A stretch of DNA of 64,000 bases, from positions 1,743,501 through 1,807,500 of the forward strand of contig OU015662.1 in NCBI GenBank assembly GCA_907165275.2. The letters are read 5' to 3'. Shown here in pieces: positions 53,901 to 63,869 of the stretch (position 1 is its first letter; each line of letters starts with the position of its first letter). Under the pieces are notes generated by a model that saw nothing but the letters and a program-made list of their open reading frames with translations, searched no databases and was not told the DNA's origin. A program made the position numbers and the translations under genes. The DNA comes from Zygaena filipendulae. Lineage: Eukaryota > Arthropoda > Insecta > Lepidoptera > Zygaenidae.

Positions 53901-54119
53901 TCTTTCTATCTTTTATAGATAGATATATCATAGATATATATATTTTATAGATATGTAGACCTCCAACCGCACTAAACAATAAACCTTTCGACAGCATCTC
54001 CTGCGCAAAAAACAGTCGATGACACCCGGCGCAGAAGAAGATGATATTGACAATTTTATTTATTTTATTTTTTAAATTATTTATTTAAAGTTTAATTATT
54101 TATTTAATTTATTTATTTT

Positions 54120-54680
54120 ACTAGCTATTATATTCTAGCGTTTCCCCGCGGTGTCATCCGCGTTAATTTCAAAGATCCTGCGGGAATTCCGGGATAAAAA
54201 GTACCCTATCTGTTATTCTGAATTGCTTCTACTTGAAGCAAGATCAAAATATTAGCCTATACATGCATTTAATTTTCGACGTTTACAAAATAATGGTTAA
54301 CGACATCTCTTGATTATTTCAGGAATAAATGAAATTTTAACCGTCGAGAACCTGTATCACGCACATACAGGCACAGGACAGTTCAAATTTCAAAAAACTT
54401 TTGTTAGCAATACATAGATGGCGCAATGTTAATACAATAATTATTAGCCAAGCTTGGTAAAAAATCCTATAGAGCAGATAGCAGACAGTAGATATATAAT
54501 ATGATAATAGGAATCTATAGCTATTATTATTATTTTTTGATATTTTTATAGCTGTTTTATTGTAAAGTTTCAAATATTGTTTCAAATATTGTAAAGTTGA
54601 AATCCATTCAGTAGTTTTTGCGTGAAAACGTAACAAACATCCATACAATCCATACAAACTTTATAATATAAAGATTTTTA
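54120..54680 (-). repeat. CCGCGG-type repeat, split
   Basis: 54125-54230 has 'ttccccgcggtgtcatccgc' and 'ggataaaaagtaccctatct'. The expected head ('gtaaagttgaaatccattca', 'gcgtgaaaacgtaacaaaca', 'tataatataaagat') appears only at 54590-54672. About 350 bp of unrelated AT-rich sequence lies between and may be an insertion. Confidence 0.5.
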
Positions 54681-54903
54681 GAATAATAAGTAAGGATTTT
54701 ATTTATTAAAATTAATCGAGTAGTAGTAAAAGCTCAGTAAGCAAAGTCGTCTTGTTGCCGCTAACACTTCGACATCCTCCCTTGTTGCTAGCTCAAAGAC
54801 AACTGAACTGAAGTAACTGAACGCACTGCAGGCCGCAGCTCTTTTGTCTCTTTTCCATCGATCGTGCGGTCGCGGTCGCACGCACGAGCGACGGGACGAG
54901 GCA

Positions 54904-55060
54904 GCGTTTACACTCGCACCTCGTACCCCACCACGAAACGAAGCACAAGACGAGGAACGAGGTGCGAGTGTAAACGCCGATAAAACAGCGTTTACACTCG
55001 CGCCTCGTACCTGGCCACAAGACGAACCACGAGGCGAGGAACGAGGCGCGAGTGTAAATC
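54904..55060. repeat. Two tandem GC-rich hairpins
   Basis: Hairpin 1 (54904-54977) has perfect 21-bp arms, gcgtttacactcgcacctcg plus t and its inverse. Hairpin 2 (54988-55059) has near-perfect arms, gcgtttacactcgcgcctcg. They are related to the region at 52735-53115. The overlapping frames on both strands (54699-55089) are by-products. Confidence 0.85.
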
Positions 55061-55187
55061 CCGTATTAGAAGCCATTTGTTGTTTTTAATGGCTTCACCG
55101 TTTTGACGATGATTCTGCCAATGTCACAGTTTGAAAAGTCACGGCATAGAATTGTTTTGATTATCCGGTACCTACCTTTTTGTATGC

Positions 55188-55540
55188 GTCTACATTATCG
55201 TGCTCAAGCATAATTGTCTCTACTCGGCGATAATGTAGTGGAGTCATTAGATAGAAAGTGTTTTTTTTTCGTTTTGTTATTCTGAATGGCTAAGAGAACT
55301 AGGCCTGATACTGCCATTAATGCAAGAAAAACGTTCAAACAGTTCTGTAAAGACTAAAGATATTAAATATAATCACTATGCTCTTCTAGGAGAAGCGAAG
55401 GCTATTGAGACATTTTTAATTAGAAGTTGGTTACCTTCTACCGACTACCACCATGCATGGATCGGAGTTCGGACTACTAGTTAACATCCGATGATCCGAA
55501 CTCGCCGATCATCGTCTATGATCGCCTACGACCCGTGAAT
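55188..55540. mobile_element. Part of an ATTATCGCCGAT-type MITE
   Basis: 'tctacattatcgtgctcaag' and 'ctcggcgataatgtagtgga' form a small inverted pair at 55190-55245. 55490-55540 ('gaactcgccgatcatcgtct', 'acgacccgtgaat') matches the inverse of 12797-12850. It is interrupted at 55541 by another MITE and resumes at 55866. Confidence 0.6.
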
Positions 55541-55865
55541 AGGCTAGTTTCCTAAATTTTTTTTTTAGTTCGTTTTGTAGATCATTAAAAAATATTGGAC
55601 ACGTATTTTTTTATTTTTTATGTAACCAAAAAATAACGGAGATATATCAAGTCGAAATTTCACATGACGTCACGCCTCGCTACAGTTTGTTCGCACGTTA
55701 TAGCGAGCTGTGACATCAGGAGTCCCCCACCCTAAACTTTAATGCGCTTTATCTATGCATATTTCCATTATTTAAAAAAAGCAAAAAATACGTGTTTTTT
55801 ATTTTTTTATTATCTAACTGACGGACTAAATAGAATTTTGATTTTTTTACCCAGGAAACTAGCCT
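55541..55865. mobile_element. TGACGTCA-type MITE, copy 7, nested insertion
   Basis: Perfect 13-bp inverted ends (aggctagtttcct and its inverse). AT lies on both sides (55539-55540 and 55866-55867). The uninterrupted target ('cccgtgaattgtcgg') is seen in the related MITE at 12687-12930. TGACGTCA is at 55665-55672, with a decayed second site near 55710. Confidence 0.8.
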
Positions 55866-55990
55866 ATTGTCGGTTTTTGGGCATGCATGCATCTAGTTTT
55901 CTTATTATCAGTGTTTACCATAAACATAATGGTATGGGTGATAGGTTTTCCTTACTTTATCCTTATCAATATTGTCTGAGTGTGGTGAAA

Positions 55991-56114
55991 TTTGCATAAT
56001 AGTGATTCATTAGTGATGAACAGTGTGCGGAAACAGTGAAATAGGTAAGATAAAATGGGGGCGTTTGTCGGGAATTTGTCGTTATATGTAACTTCCCACA
56101 GAGCGTCCTATTAA
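55991..56114 (+). promoter_or_regulatory. Sequence module shared with the Nup107 upstream region
   Basis: Blocks tttgcataatagtg, gatgaacagtgtg, ggaaacagt, ttgtcgtt and aacttcccacagagcgtcct recur in the same order, inverted in the window, at 63263-63371. Each copy lies upstream of a gene and reads in that gene's direction (here DDRGK1, start codon at 56792). A splice-donor-like ag|gtaaga at 56043-56050 suggests it may include a 5' leader exon. It could equally be a repeat. Confidence 0.4.
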
Positions 56115-56791
56115 GGTTTACCTACTACGATCGATACTTTTACTACGATCAATAGGAAAGCCGTAATTTCGAAAAATTAAGAATTACTTAATTAGCATTT
56201 TGATACTAAATCTTCATGTTGTAATTACGAAAAAATTATATTTACTATAAAGTTTTTTTTTAATAATATTATTGTATTTAGGGGTATTTAGGGGTTTTTG
56301 ACTTAACTTTTAGGGGTAAATATTTTTGAGGATTGGCAACACTGCAAGCATCAAAGAAAATCGCCTGTGGTTGCGTTGAGGTGTCCACATTATCGCCGAT
56401 CACACGATCATCAGCGATAATGTAGTGCAGGCATAATAATCTTTTTTTTTTTTTACAATGTGGCAATGTATTGGAACCTGTGAATTTGACTTTTGTTGAG
56501 TGAGTGTCCTCTTATTCGTCTGTGGAGTGAGTGAAGTGAAGGGAAGTGAACACATCAATACCATGATCGAATTTTGTAATGTGTGATCTCAGAAAAATAA
56601 CTTATTCTTCTGAGTATGTGATTTGTCGGTCGTTACTTGTTGACGACTATTAATTACAAAGATTTAATTTTTCAGAGTTATTACGTTGAACTTGACGTAG
56701 AAACTGGATGTCTTTAAATTTTTCAGTTTAATTTGAACATAATTTCTTGTGCATAAAATACCTACTTTCTCAAATATATCTTTATTTTATC

Positions 56792-59700
56792 ATGGATCCA
56801 TTCATAATAGCTGCTATTTTAAGTGCAATTGTAATTTTAATATTATCAGTTGCCTTTCTAAGAGTTTCACAAGTGAAGCCTCAAGGTAAACAAGATCCTG
56901 TTGTTTTATAGACATTTATTATAATTTGTAAATTACCAATAAAGGGTAAAAAGGGTAAAAAGGCGGATCTACTAGTTAATAAAAGAAAATTAAAACAATT
57001 TACCATTTTTTATTTATTTATTTATTTATTTATTTAACAATTAATGCACACAAGGACAACATAAAAAGAAAGAAAGTATAAAAGTAAACATGTACAAGGG
57101 TCATGCTTATTCCATACAATTGGAATTTCTTCCAGCAGACCCGCAACAGGAGAACCGGTTAGAATTGGCAGATCTGGTGTGCCTCAATTTGATAGAATAT
57201 ATCTCTAAATATACTAATAAATATTACTAGACTCCTAAACCCCAAGGTGTTGGTCCTGACATCAAGAACAAGTTATTTAATACAACTTTTTGGAAATACT
57301 ATTTCTATCAGTCAAAATGAATATTTTACTTCCAGCCGCAGCTCGACCCAGGGCTGTAGTCCAAAGAGATGGTGGTCCAGGCAGAGTCCAGGCTGTCAGG
57401 AATCAAAGAGCTAGGATGAGAGCTAATGGTAAAATAAATGTCATGGGAAGAAATGAACAAACTAAATCATAGGATGGCTTGTATGGTGATTAGAAGGGTG
57501 TAGACGTTACTGTCACATAATCTATTTATTTACTTACACTGCTATAAGAAGCTATTATTTAATAATTATTGTTTTAGATTCTACTGTAATTCATCTCTGC
57601 ATTATTTTCATCTAAATTTTATTATGTATAGCTGTTCCTTGTTGTTTCACCCGAGGTAATTCCGGAGTTCCTGTGAATTCTGTGAATTCTGATACCTTTT
57701 CTTGACCAGTTAATTTTTTTGAATACTGACTCTAACACTGTAATAAATAATTTTGGTGATAATGGGTCTAGGGCCGGACGCCTCTTTTTATTTGTGTTAT
57801 TTCCCCTTTTTGTTCTAATTTCAATATACTTGTACTTTTTTCATAAATCTTTTTGATAATTGTAATATATTTCTGGTTGATGTTGCATTCTTTGAGGGCT
57901 GTCCAGATAGCATTGTGGCTTATGCAGTCAAATGCCTTGCTGTTGTCTACGAATGCTACATAGAGAGGTCTATTAAACTCATTGAATTTTTCTATAATCT
58001 GTTCTACGGTATGAATATGGTCTATAGTTGAAAATCCAGAGCGGAAGCCTGCCTCAGGGGTTTTATAATATGTAGTAATAATTTTCTTTACCATTTGTAT
58101 CTAGCTGCCCGTCACCAAGTAGCTCAAGCAGACGAAGAGCCAGAACTTGTTGAAGAACCGGATGAAGAAAGCCCTCCGGACACCCAAAAGATTGAGTTTG
58201 ATGACAAAATGGGTGCCAAGGTAATTGCATTTTCAAATAACATGCTAGATCCATTCCAACACACTTGAATTTATTGAGCAGATAACTAAATAAACAAAAT
58301 TAGAATCTAGCTTTCTTTGTTGGAAACAATTTGTAAGTGTATAAAGATTATATTTATGAACAATAATTTACAGAAAAGAGCAAAGCTAGAGGCCAAAATG
58401 GAGAAGAAAAAAGCCCGAGAAGCTGAGGAGCAGATGAGAGAGATAAGGAAGAAGAAGGAAGAAGAACAAGAAGAGGAAAGAAAGAAGATTGAAGAAAAGC
58501 AAGAGGTAGGTAGATAAGAGATGATGGTTTTAATATTACTTACAACAAAAAGCATTTCTCTTGGTAGTCCTTTTTATGACTATTTGAGACAGCATTAAAA
58601 TTAGTATTTGTACAATTTTGCATTTCAACGCTTATCGAACAACACAGCTCAAGTCATTTTGACTAACTTTGAAAGGGATTAAAAAACTGTTTATATTACT
58701 TATTGACTAGCCTGCTGTCCCGAGCGGTTTCACCCGCAACCCCTTTTATCTCCCTTAGGCGTTGAATTTCAAAAATCCTTTCTTATCGGATGCCTATGTC
58801 ATACAAAGAACACAGCCTCCAAGTTTCAAGTCTCTATGATCAGCGGTTTAGGGTGTGCGTTGATCCATCAGTCATTCAGGACAAAACATCTTATGTGTAG
58901 GGGTTTGAAGAGTTTTTAAGTTAGTTTCAGACGTTCTGTTTTTGTACCTACTATAAGTAATGTTGAATGCTAAGATTTGCGTTTCTTTACATTATTCACT
59001 TTTTATAGGTATTGACTTTCCTATAAAATTAGTTAAACTCCCCTTTAAAATAGTCAAAATGACATCCGCGGTGTTGTTCGATAAGCGACAACTTGTAATA
59101 ACTTTATATACTATTCTCACCTCGATTTCTGTTTATGGCCCTTACTGGGGTAAAATTAGCGCTATTCGCTGTATAAATCATATCTTTAAAGATATTATTT
59201 CATTTAAATGATAAGAGCATTATGTAAAATAGAGTTATACATGGGCAACTGCTAATTCGTTATCCGTAATAAATGCGAAAGTGATTGTTTATTTCACTTT
59301 ACACTTTCACGCCTCAACGGATCATCATGAAGTTTTGAGCTCACGTGAGTGCAACCACGGGACACAGCTATACAATATATACTATGCTATACAATATAAG
59401 TTAAACGTCAGTCATAATATTATGGTAAAGATTGCAATTTTGAACACAAGGAAGAGGAGCGCAAACGCGAAGCGGCAGAGAAGAAAGCCGAAGAGGAACG
59501 TAAGAGGCGCGAACTGGAGGAGTATGAGGCTCTGAAGGCCGCTTTCACCGTCGACGAGGAGGGCTACGATGAGAACGAGGAGCAGGATCGCGAAAGTCTG
59601 CTCAAGGATTTCATCGATTATATCAAGGTTATTATCAGATTGAACAAGGTAGTAGAAAAAATTGCATGAACCATAATCCCTACTAGTATATCTTTAACAG

Positions 59701-60331
59701 TTGTTGTAAGTATTCTTCAGAGTCCAGTACTCAATGGCGTACGTTGGCCCACTTCACGCAATTGCCATTGTGTACAGGGGGTAATGGTATATAGTGGCGG
59801 ACGTGACGATTACAAATCCCCATCACAAATCTTTAAAATAAGATAATATTGTACATATTTTCACATTGAAGAACATTGAAAATATTCTAAATATTCTACG
59901 GTTTCTACCAGTAGTCTCTTGAATCACTGATTCAAGAGGAAGGTTTATATATTAGGTATAGTTTATCTTGGATTTTCCGCGGGAACTCCTTAATTATCGC
60001 GAGCGAAATCGCGGAAGATAGTAGTCGTAGATGTCTCAGCTGTGTTGTCACATAATAATCACTTTTTCAGGCTCAGAAAGTAGTATTGCTAGAAGACTTG
60101 GCTGCTCATTTTAAATTAAAGACGCAAGCTGCAATTGATAGGATCACCGATTTGCAAGCTTCTGGCGAACTGACCGGTGTGATTGATGACAGAGGGAAAT
60201 TCATTTACATATCCCAAAAGGAGCTGGAAGATGTTGCAAAATTCATAAAACAAAGAGGTCGAGTCTCCATAACAGAACTAGCCGAATGTAGTAATGAATT
60301 GATAAATTTAAACCCTGTTACAGTACCATAG
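56792..60331 (+). CDS. Ddrgk1: DDRGK domain-containing protein 1, 290 residues
   Basis: Exons 56792-56885, 57336-57428, 58105-58220, 58374-58505, 59451-59627 and 60071-60331; phases agree and the total is 873 bp. DDRGK1 (UFBP1) is an ER-membrane protein that recruits the UFM1 ligase UFL1 and supports ER homeostasis. Exon 1 gives an N-terminal membrane anchor ([20 protein letters not shown]). Exons 2-3 are a basic then acidic linker. Exons 4-5 form a long charged helix ([20 protein letters not shown] and on). Exon 6 has the PCI/winged-helix-like domain with the name motif DDRGK at about residues 243-247, followed by [11 protein letters not shown]. The length is near the 300-314 of fly and human proteins. 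Exon 5 ends at an unusual donor (gttatt); the next possible donor would add seven residues that the family lacks. An RT fragment lies in intron 2. Confidence 0.94.
57630..57690 (-). repeat. Short CCGCGG-type repeat tail (DDRGK1 intron 2)
   Basis: 'agctgttccttgttgtttca', then 'cccgaggtaattccggagtt'. Diverged fragment. Confidence 0.5.
57768..58094 (-). pseudogene. Non-LTR reverse transcriptase fragment
   Basis: About 105 residues of a LINE reverse transcriptase on the minus strand: [20 protein letters not shown], then [20 protein letters not shown] and [14 protein letters not shown]. These are the fingers/palm blocks that normally read '...DYSKAFD', so one conserved aromatic is lost. No endonuclease or downstream YADD block is present. 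It is a truncated remnant inside intron 2 of DDRGK1, and its edge lies close to the exon 3 acceptor. Confidence 0.8.
58710..58900 (-). repeat. Interspersed repeat fragment (DDRGK1 intron 4)
   Basis: 'ctgtcccgagcggtttcacc', then 'cgcaaccccttttatctcc', a diverged form of the repeat in reverse orientation. A second fragment lies at about 59265-59400 and a third at 59975-60030, in introns 4 and 5. Confidence 0.5.
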
Positions 60332-60453
60332 GCAAGTGATTAGTTTGCAAAACATGCCCTACATGTATATGTTATTTGTTTGTATGTATTTTATGTTACT
60401 ATGTTACAAGTAAAATGTAAACTTGAACACTTATATGCAAAGAAAAACATTAT

Positions 60454-60459
60454 TTTATT
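60454..60459 (-). terminator. AATAAA polyadenylation signal of Nup107
   Basis: On the minus strand AATAAA lies 26 bp beyond the Nup107 stop codon, within the 153-bp gap to the DDRGK1 stop. A short 3' UTR is implied if it is used. Confidence 0.5.
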
Positions 60460-60484
60460 ATAAAAATGTTACAAAATTGACAGA

Positions 60485-63010
60485 CTATTCATTCAGCTCA
60501 AAACCAAACATATCCTTTTCTTTTTCCATAAGCAGTAAAGAGGACTCCCTGATTCTGTCCAAAACTTCCATGAGCTTATCTTTAGTGAATACTTTGTAAA
60601 GGCATCTGTTCTCAGCTGCAAGAAGATTGCTTAATTTAATTGCTTCTTTATGGTTGTCAATATCTTCATTGCTTTGAAGAATCTTGAGAATCAAAATCAC
60701 AACTTCAGGGATGCAAAGTTTTCTTAATGTCTCTAGTTGCTTTGTTCTCTCTTTATTCTCTTCTTCACTGAAGTTGAGTGATGAACTGCTGTCATTTTCA
60801 TCCTGCAGCCATCCTCCAGGGAACAGTAGGACATTATACAACAGATTCTTTGTGTGGCGAGATTGGTGTAACACAGCATTCAACCAACGACTTTTCTGTT
60901 GCTCCACTTGAGCGCATCTATGTTCATGATGGACTTTATCGGAGAAAGATGCATTTGGAGCTAATGGCTCTACATCTTTTGGCTGACTGCTTATAAAATG
61001 TCTGTGCCATGTAGCAAATCCTTCTAGAGCTTCTAAGTAAGCTTTCAAGCACAAGTGTTCTCTAAGTTCAGAGCTGTTGCTGGTAACTTTGTCAACAAAT
61101 GCAGGAAACATTTGGTTGAAACTTAAAATACATGCAGAGGCAGCATCAGTGTTGCCAATAAAAATAAACATTCTTATCATGGCATTACTTAACCACAGAG
61201 CCTCTTGAAGTTGATTAGGCACAAGTGCCAACCATTCAAGGGACATTATCACTTTATTGATTAAAGTTTTGTCTTTTTCAACTGCAGTAGTTTGACTGAA
61301 TGTTAAGTCTAAATTTCCATAGCCTTGCTGAATATCTGTTATAGCTTTTTTAATAGCCACTCTTGCTGAGGCAGCAACATCAACTCCAGCACTGATACCC
61401 GCTTTGACAACTCCATCTCTGTAATCACTTTTATGAATGTGATCCATTAAGTCTGAATACAAAAGGATCTGCTTAAAAGCAGGTACAGTAGAAGTGTAAT
61501 ATGCTATAAGTTCTGGACAATCAACAGATCCATCTATAAGTTTATTAATTAGTTGTTTGACATACTTTTCTAAAATTACATCTCCAGTGTCATGTTGAGG
61601 ATCTTTTCCCATCAGTCTCAGTACCAGCACTAAATGTGCTAAGAATCTTATGACTTTCTCCTCAGCATTATCAAGCCATTGCAAAGAGTCCTGCATTATT
61701 GCTCTAATGTTGCCAAGCATTAAGTGACGTTGGCAAGTTTGGTAATGTGACTCTCTTTTACCTTCCATCAAAGCATTTATAGCATCAAAAACTTGTTGTA
61801 GAGATAATTCATCTACTTTCAATTCAGATTGTAGCAACTCCAAAACATCTGCTGATGTTGTATTAGCATGAGCTGTAGAATGATGTTCATGGAGGAATTT
61901 ATCCACTCTAGCTTCAATTTGTACTCTCAGATGAGCCCAAAGCAAATCTTCCCAATTGGATTGACATGCAGGAAGGGTGCTCTGCAAATGGCCACATAAA
62001 ATACCAATAGTAGCCCTGTAATATATGTTTTCTGCAACATTACTTGCTATCCCCAAAGAGCACCATTTCCATAGATCTCTAGATGGATTTCCAGAGATTT
62101 CCAGAGGGTCATTGAGATCTTCTCTTGGCAAGTAATGCAGTAATCTCCAGCCCTGTAGCACAGCTCCACGCCACGCCTGTCCAGCACCAACACATAAAGA
62201 TATTGCTTCTTGGAATTTTCCACAACGAACCTCAGTAAAAATTCTTTTGCACAAATCACTATCTTCTTGCTGGTCATCAGAGTGGATAGTTTTATTTTGA
62301 CGCCTCGGTGCATCTGGATCTATACAAGTAACCATTGCTTTATTACTATCCTTGTTAAACAAGCTTGACCCAATTAATAAATGGTGAAGTGTGTTTCCCC
62401 AATGTATATTGTTTGAAATCACTGGCGCAGATGTTTTAGTAGCTTCCTCTTGGTAAGCTGCTGTAGCCTCTAACCAGTCTACTAATAGCTGCAGGAGTCG
62501 CAACTCAGAATCACTACAAAACAAAGCACTGACTAACGTCTGCTGAGACAGAGTTGGTTCAGTAAGCAAACTGTCTAAGGAATCTGGAGTTTCTGTCATA
62601 GAATCCGCATATAAGCAATGTATCAGTTTCCAAGTGTTCGCTTCTTCAGCCAGCCAGTAATTATTCACGTTATATCTGTTCCATGGCTCTACTAGTTCCA
62701 GTGAATCACAACATACCTGACCTAACCTCGCTAACGTGTCTAGAACGGTGCTGGGCCGGCTGGCTTGGATTATTTCAAAAAAAGCCCCGTTCAAGCCATC
62801 ACCCGCATTTTCCGAATTAGATATTACAACCGAAGATTCGTCTAAAACTTGTCGCAAACTCGTATCGTTGAGCGTTTTGAAAATAGATGTTTCATTCAAT
62901 ATCGGCGAAAGGTTGAGAGTGTCGTCCCTTTGTAATAATTGTCTAGTTCGTCTGTTCTTGAGAGGAGTGTGTTGTGATGAATGTAACTGAACACTTCTTT
63001 CAAAATTCAT
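60485..63010 (-). CDS. Nup107: Nucleoporin Nup107, 841 residues, single exon
   Basis: Scaffold nucleoporin of the Y-complex (Nup107-160), needed for nuclear pore assembly; its C-terminal part binds Nup133. The frame runs from MNFERSVQLHSSQHTPLKNR to MFGFELNE without interruption. Family landmarks are the disordered, Ser/Thr-rich N-terminus (about 1-80), the alpha-helical body, CIDPDAPRRQ near residues 230-238, and GAGQAWRGAVLQGWRLLHYL near 280-300, where related proteins have GQ-WR-A--L-GWRL. The length agrees with fly Nup107 (about 845) and is shorter than human (925). The absence of introns contrasts with DDRGK1 and IR93a. The start is the first ATG in the frame, preceded by a stop-rich AT leader. 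It converges with DDRGK1. Confidence 0.93.
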   Translation of the reverse strand: MNFERSVQLHSSQHTPLKNRRTRQLLQRDDTLNLSPILNETSIFKTLNDTSLRQVLDESSVVISNSENAGDGLNGAFFEIIQASRPSTVLDTLARLGQVCCDSLELVEPWNRYNVNNYWLAEEANTWKLIHCLYADSMTETPDSLDSLLTEPTLSQQTLVSALFCSDSELRLLQLLVDWLEATAAYQEEATKTSAPVISNNIHWGNTLHHLLIGSSLFNKDSNKAMVTCIDPDAPRRQNKTIHSDDQQEDSDLCKRIFTEVRCGKFQEAISLCVGAGQAWRGAVLQGWRLLHYLPREDLNDPLEISGNPSRDLWKWCSLGIASNVAENIYYRATIGILCGHLQSTLPACQSNWEDLLWAHLRVQIEARVDKFLHEHHSTAHANTTSADVLELLQSELKVDELSLQQVFDAINALMEGKRESHYQTCQRHLMLGNIRAIMQDSLQWLDNAEEKVIRFLAHLVLVLRLMGKDPQHDTGDVILEKYVKQLINKLIDGSVDCPELIAYYTSTVPAFKQILLYSDLMDHIHKSDYRDGVVKAGISAGVDVAASARVAIKKAITDIQQGYGNLDLTFSQTTAVEKDKTLINKVIMSLEWLALVPNQLQEALWLSNAMIRMFIFIGNTDAASACILSFNQMFPAFVDKVTSNSSELREHLCLKAYLEALEGFATWHRHFISSQPKDVEPLAPNASFSDKVHHEHRCAQVEQQKSRWLNAVLHQSRHTKNLLYNVLLFPGGWLQDENDSSSSLNFSEEENKERTKQLETLRKLCIPEVVILILKILQSNEDIDNHKEAIKLSNLLAAENRCLYKVFTKDKLMEVLDRIRESSLLLMEKEKDMFGFELNE

Positions 63011-63262
63011 TTTTTCTCGATGTAACTACTCGATTTACTCGTTAGCAAACGATTTTGTTTAATTTAGAAAAAAATACCGACAATTTTTGTACAAGCACTT
63101 GCTTTTTTTAATTTACCCCAATGGGGAAGGCAAAAGAAGCTAAGTCCACACAGCCATTTCAGTAGTATTTTTCTTCTGAAGTAATTTACATCGCAATGCA
63201 TTGGTGAGATGCATTTCGATGCTTTACTGGAACTTTTGGCAGCAACTCTTCACAGTTGAACT

Positions 63263-63371
63263 TTAATAGGACGCTCTGTGGGAAGTTGTATAGTAAAACG
63301 ACAACCTCCATTTAATTTTATTTTACTGTTTCCACACAATGTTCATCAATAATGGACCACTATTATGCAAA
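63263..63371 (-). promoter_or_regulatory. Sequence module shared with the DDRGK1 upstream region
   Basis: On the minus strand this reads tttgcataatagtggtccat, ttgatgaacattgtgtggaa, ... ttgtcgttttactatacaac, ttcccacagagcgtcctatt. It is clearly related to 55991-56114 and lies about 250 bp upstream of the Nup107 start. It may be a promoter or leader element or a repeat. Confidence 0.4.
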
Positions 63372-63419
63372 AACCACCACATTCACACAATATTAATCAC
63401 GATAAACTTATTTTGCAAA

Positions 63420-63700
63420 AAATCACGCCAAAAGCTCTCTTTTATCTTTTTATAAACTAAAAAAATATGAGGGAAAGTGAAAAATAATTGCTAAATATGT
63501 AGGCAGTATGTAGGTACCTAATTTGATGGTTTTAATTTATCAATTTATAAAATATGTTTAGTGATCATATTTTTTTTAACCGACTAATAGCAACACTGCG
63601 GCTTTGTAAAAATTTTTGAAAAAACTTTATACCTACCTAGGTGAGTGCAGAAAGCATTTTAAAATAGTATCTCTAAGTAGTTTGTGGTAACCATTGCTTG
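63420..63700. other. AT-rich intergenic stretch
   Basis: Nothing recognised. Confidence 0.4.
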
Positions 63701-63724
63701 GTGAGTTTTCCCATTTTTTTTTTA

Positions 63725-63869
63725 TTTTTCACACCGAATTTTCTCTTTTCCACTCCCGCCACCTAGCAGCTCCCTAATCCCCTCTTGGTCCGCCCCCGCC
63801 ACCCTCTCTATCTCATTTCCTTCCCCTCCTACTTCCTAGTCCGTTGTCGGTCGTCGTTGCGTGTGAAAG
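63725..63869 (+). promoter_or_regulatory. Possible promoter and 5' leader exon of a gene to the right
   Basis: A pyrimidine- and C-rich stretch ('ccactcccgccacctagcag', 'ggtccgcccccgccaccctc') passes into 'ggtcgtcgttgcgtgtgaaa' and then a textbook donor, g|gtaagt, at about 63870. There is no ATG frame in it. This is the pattern of a non-coding first exon whose coding exons would lie beyond 64000. Confidence 0.35.

Noticed and set aside
54699..55089. Overlapping frames reading 'FTLAPRT' repeatedly on both strands
   Set aside because: Palindromic hairpins give the same peptide on both strands, so this is a repeat artefact.
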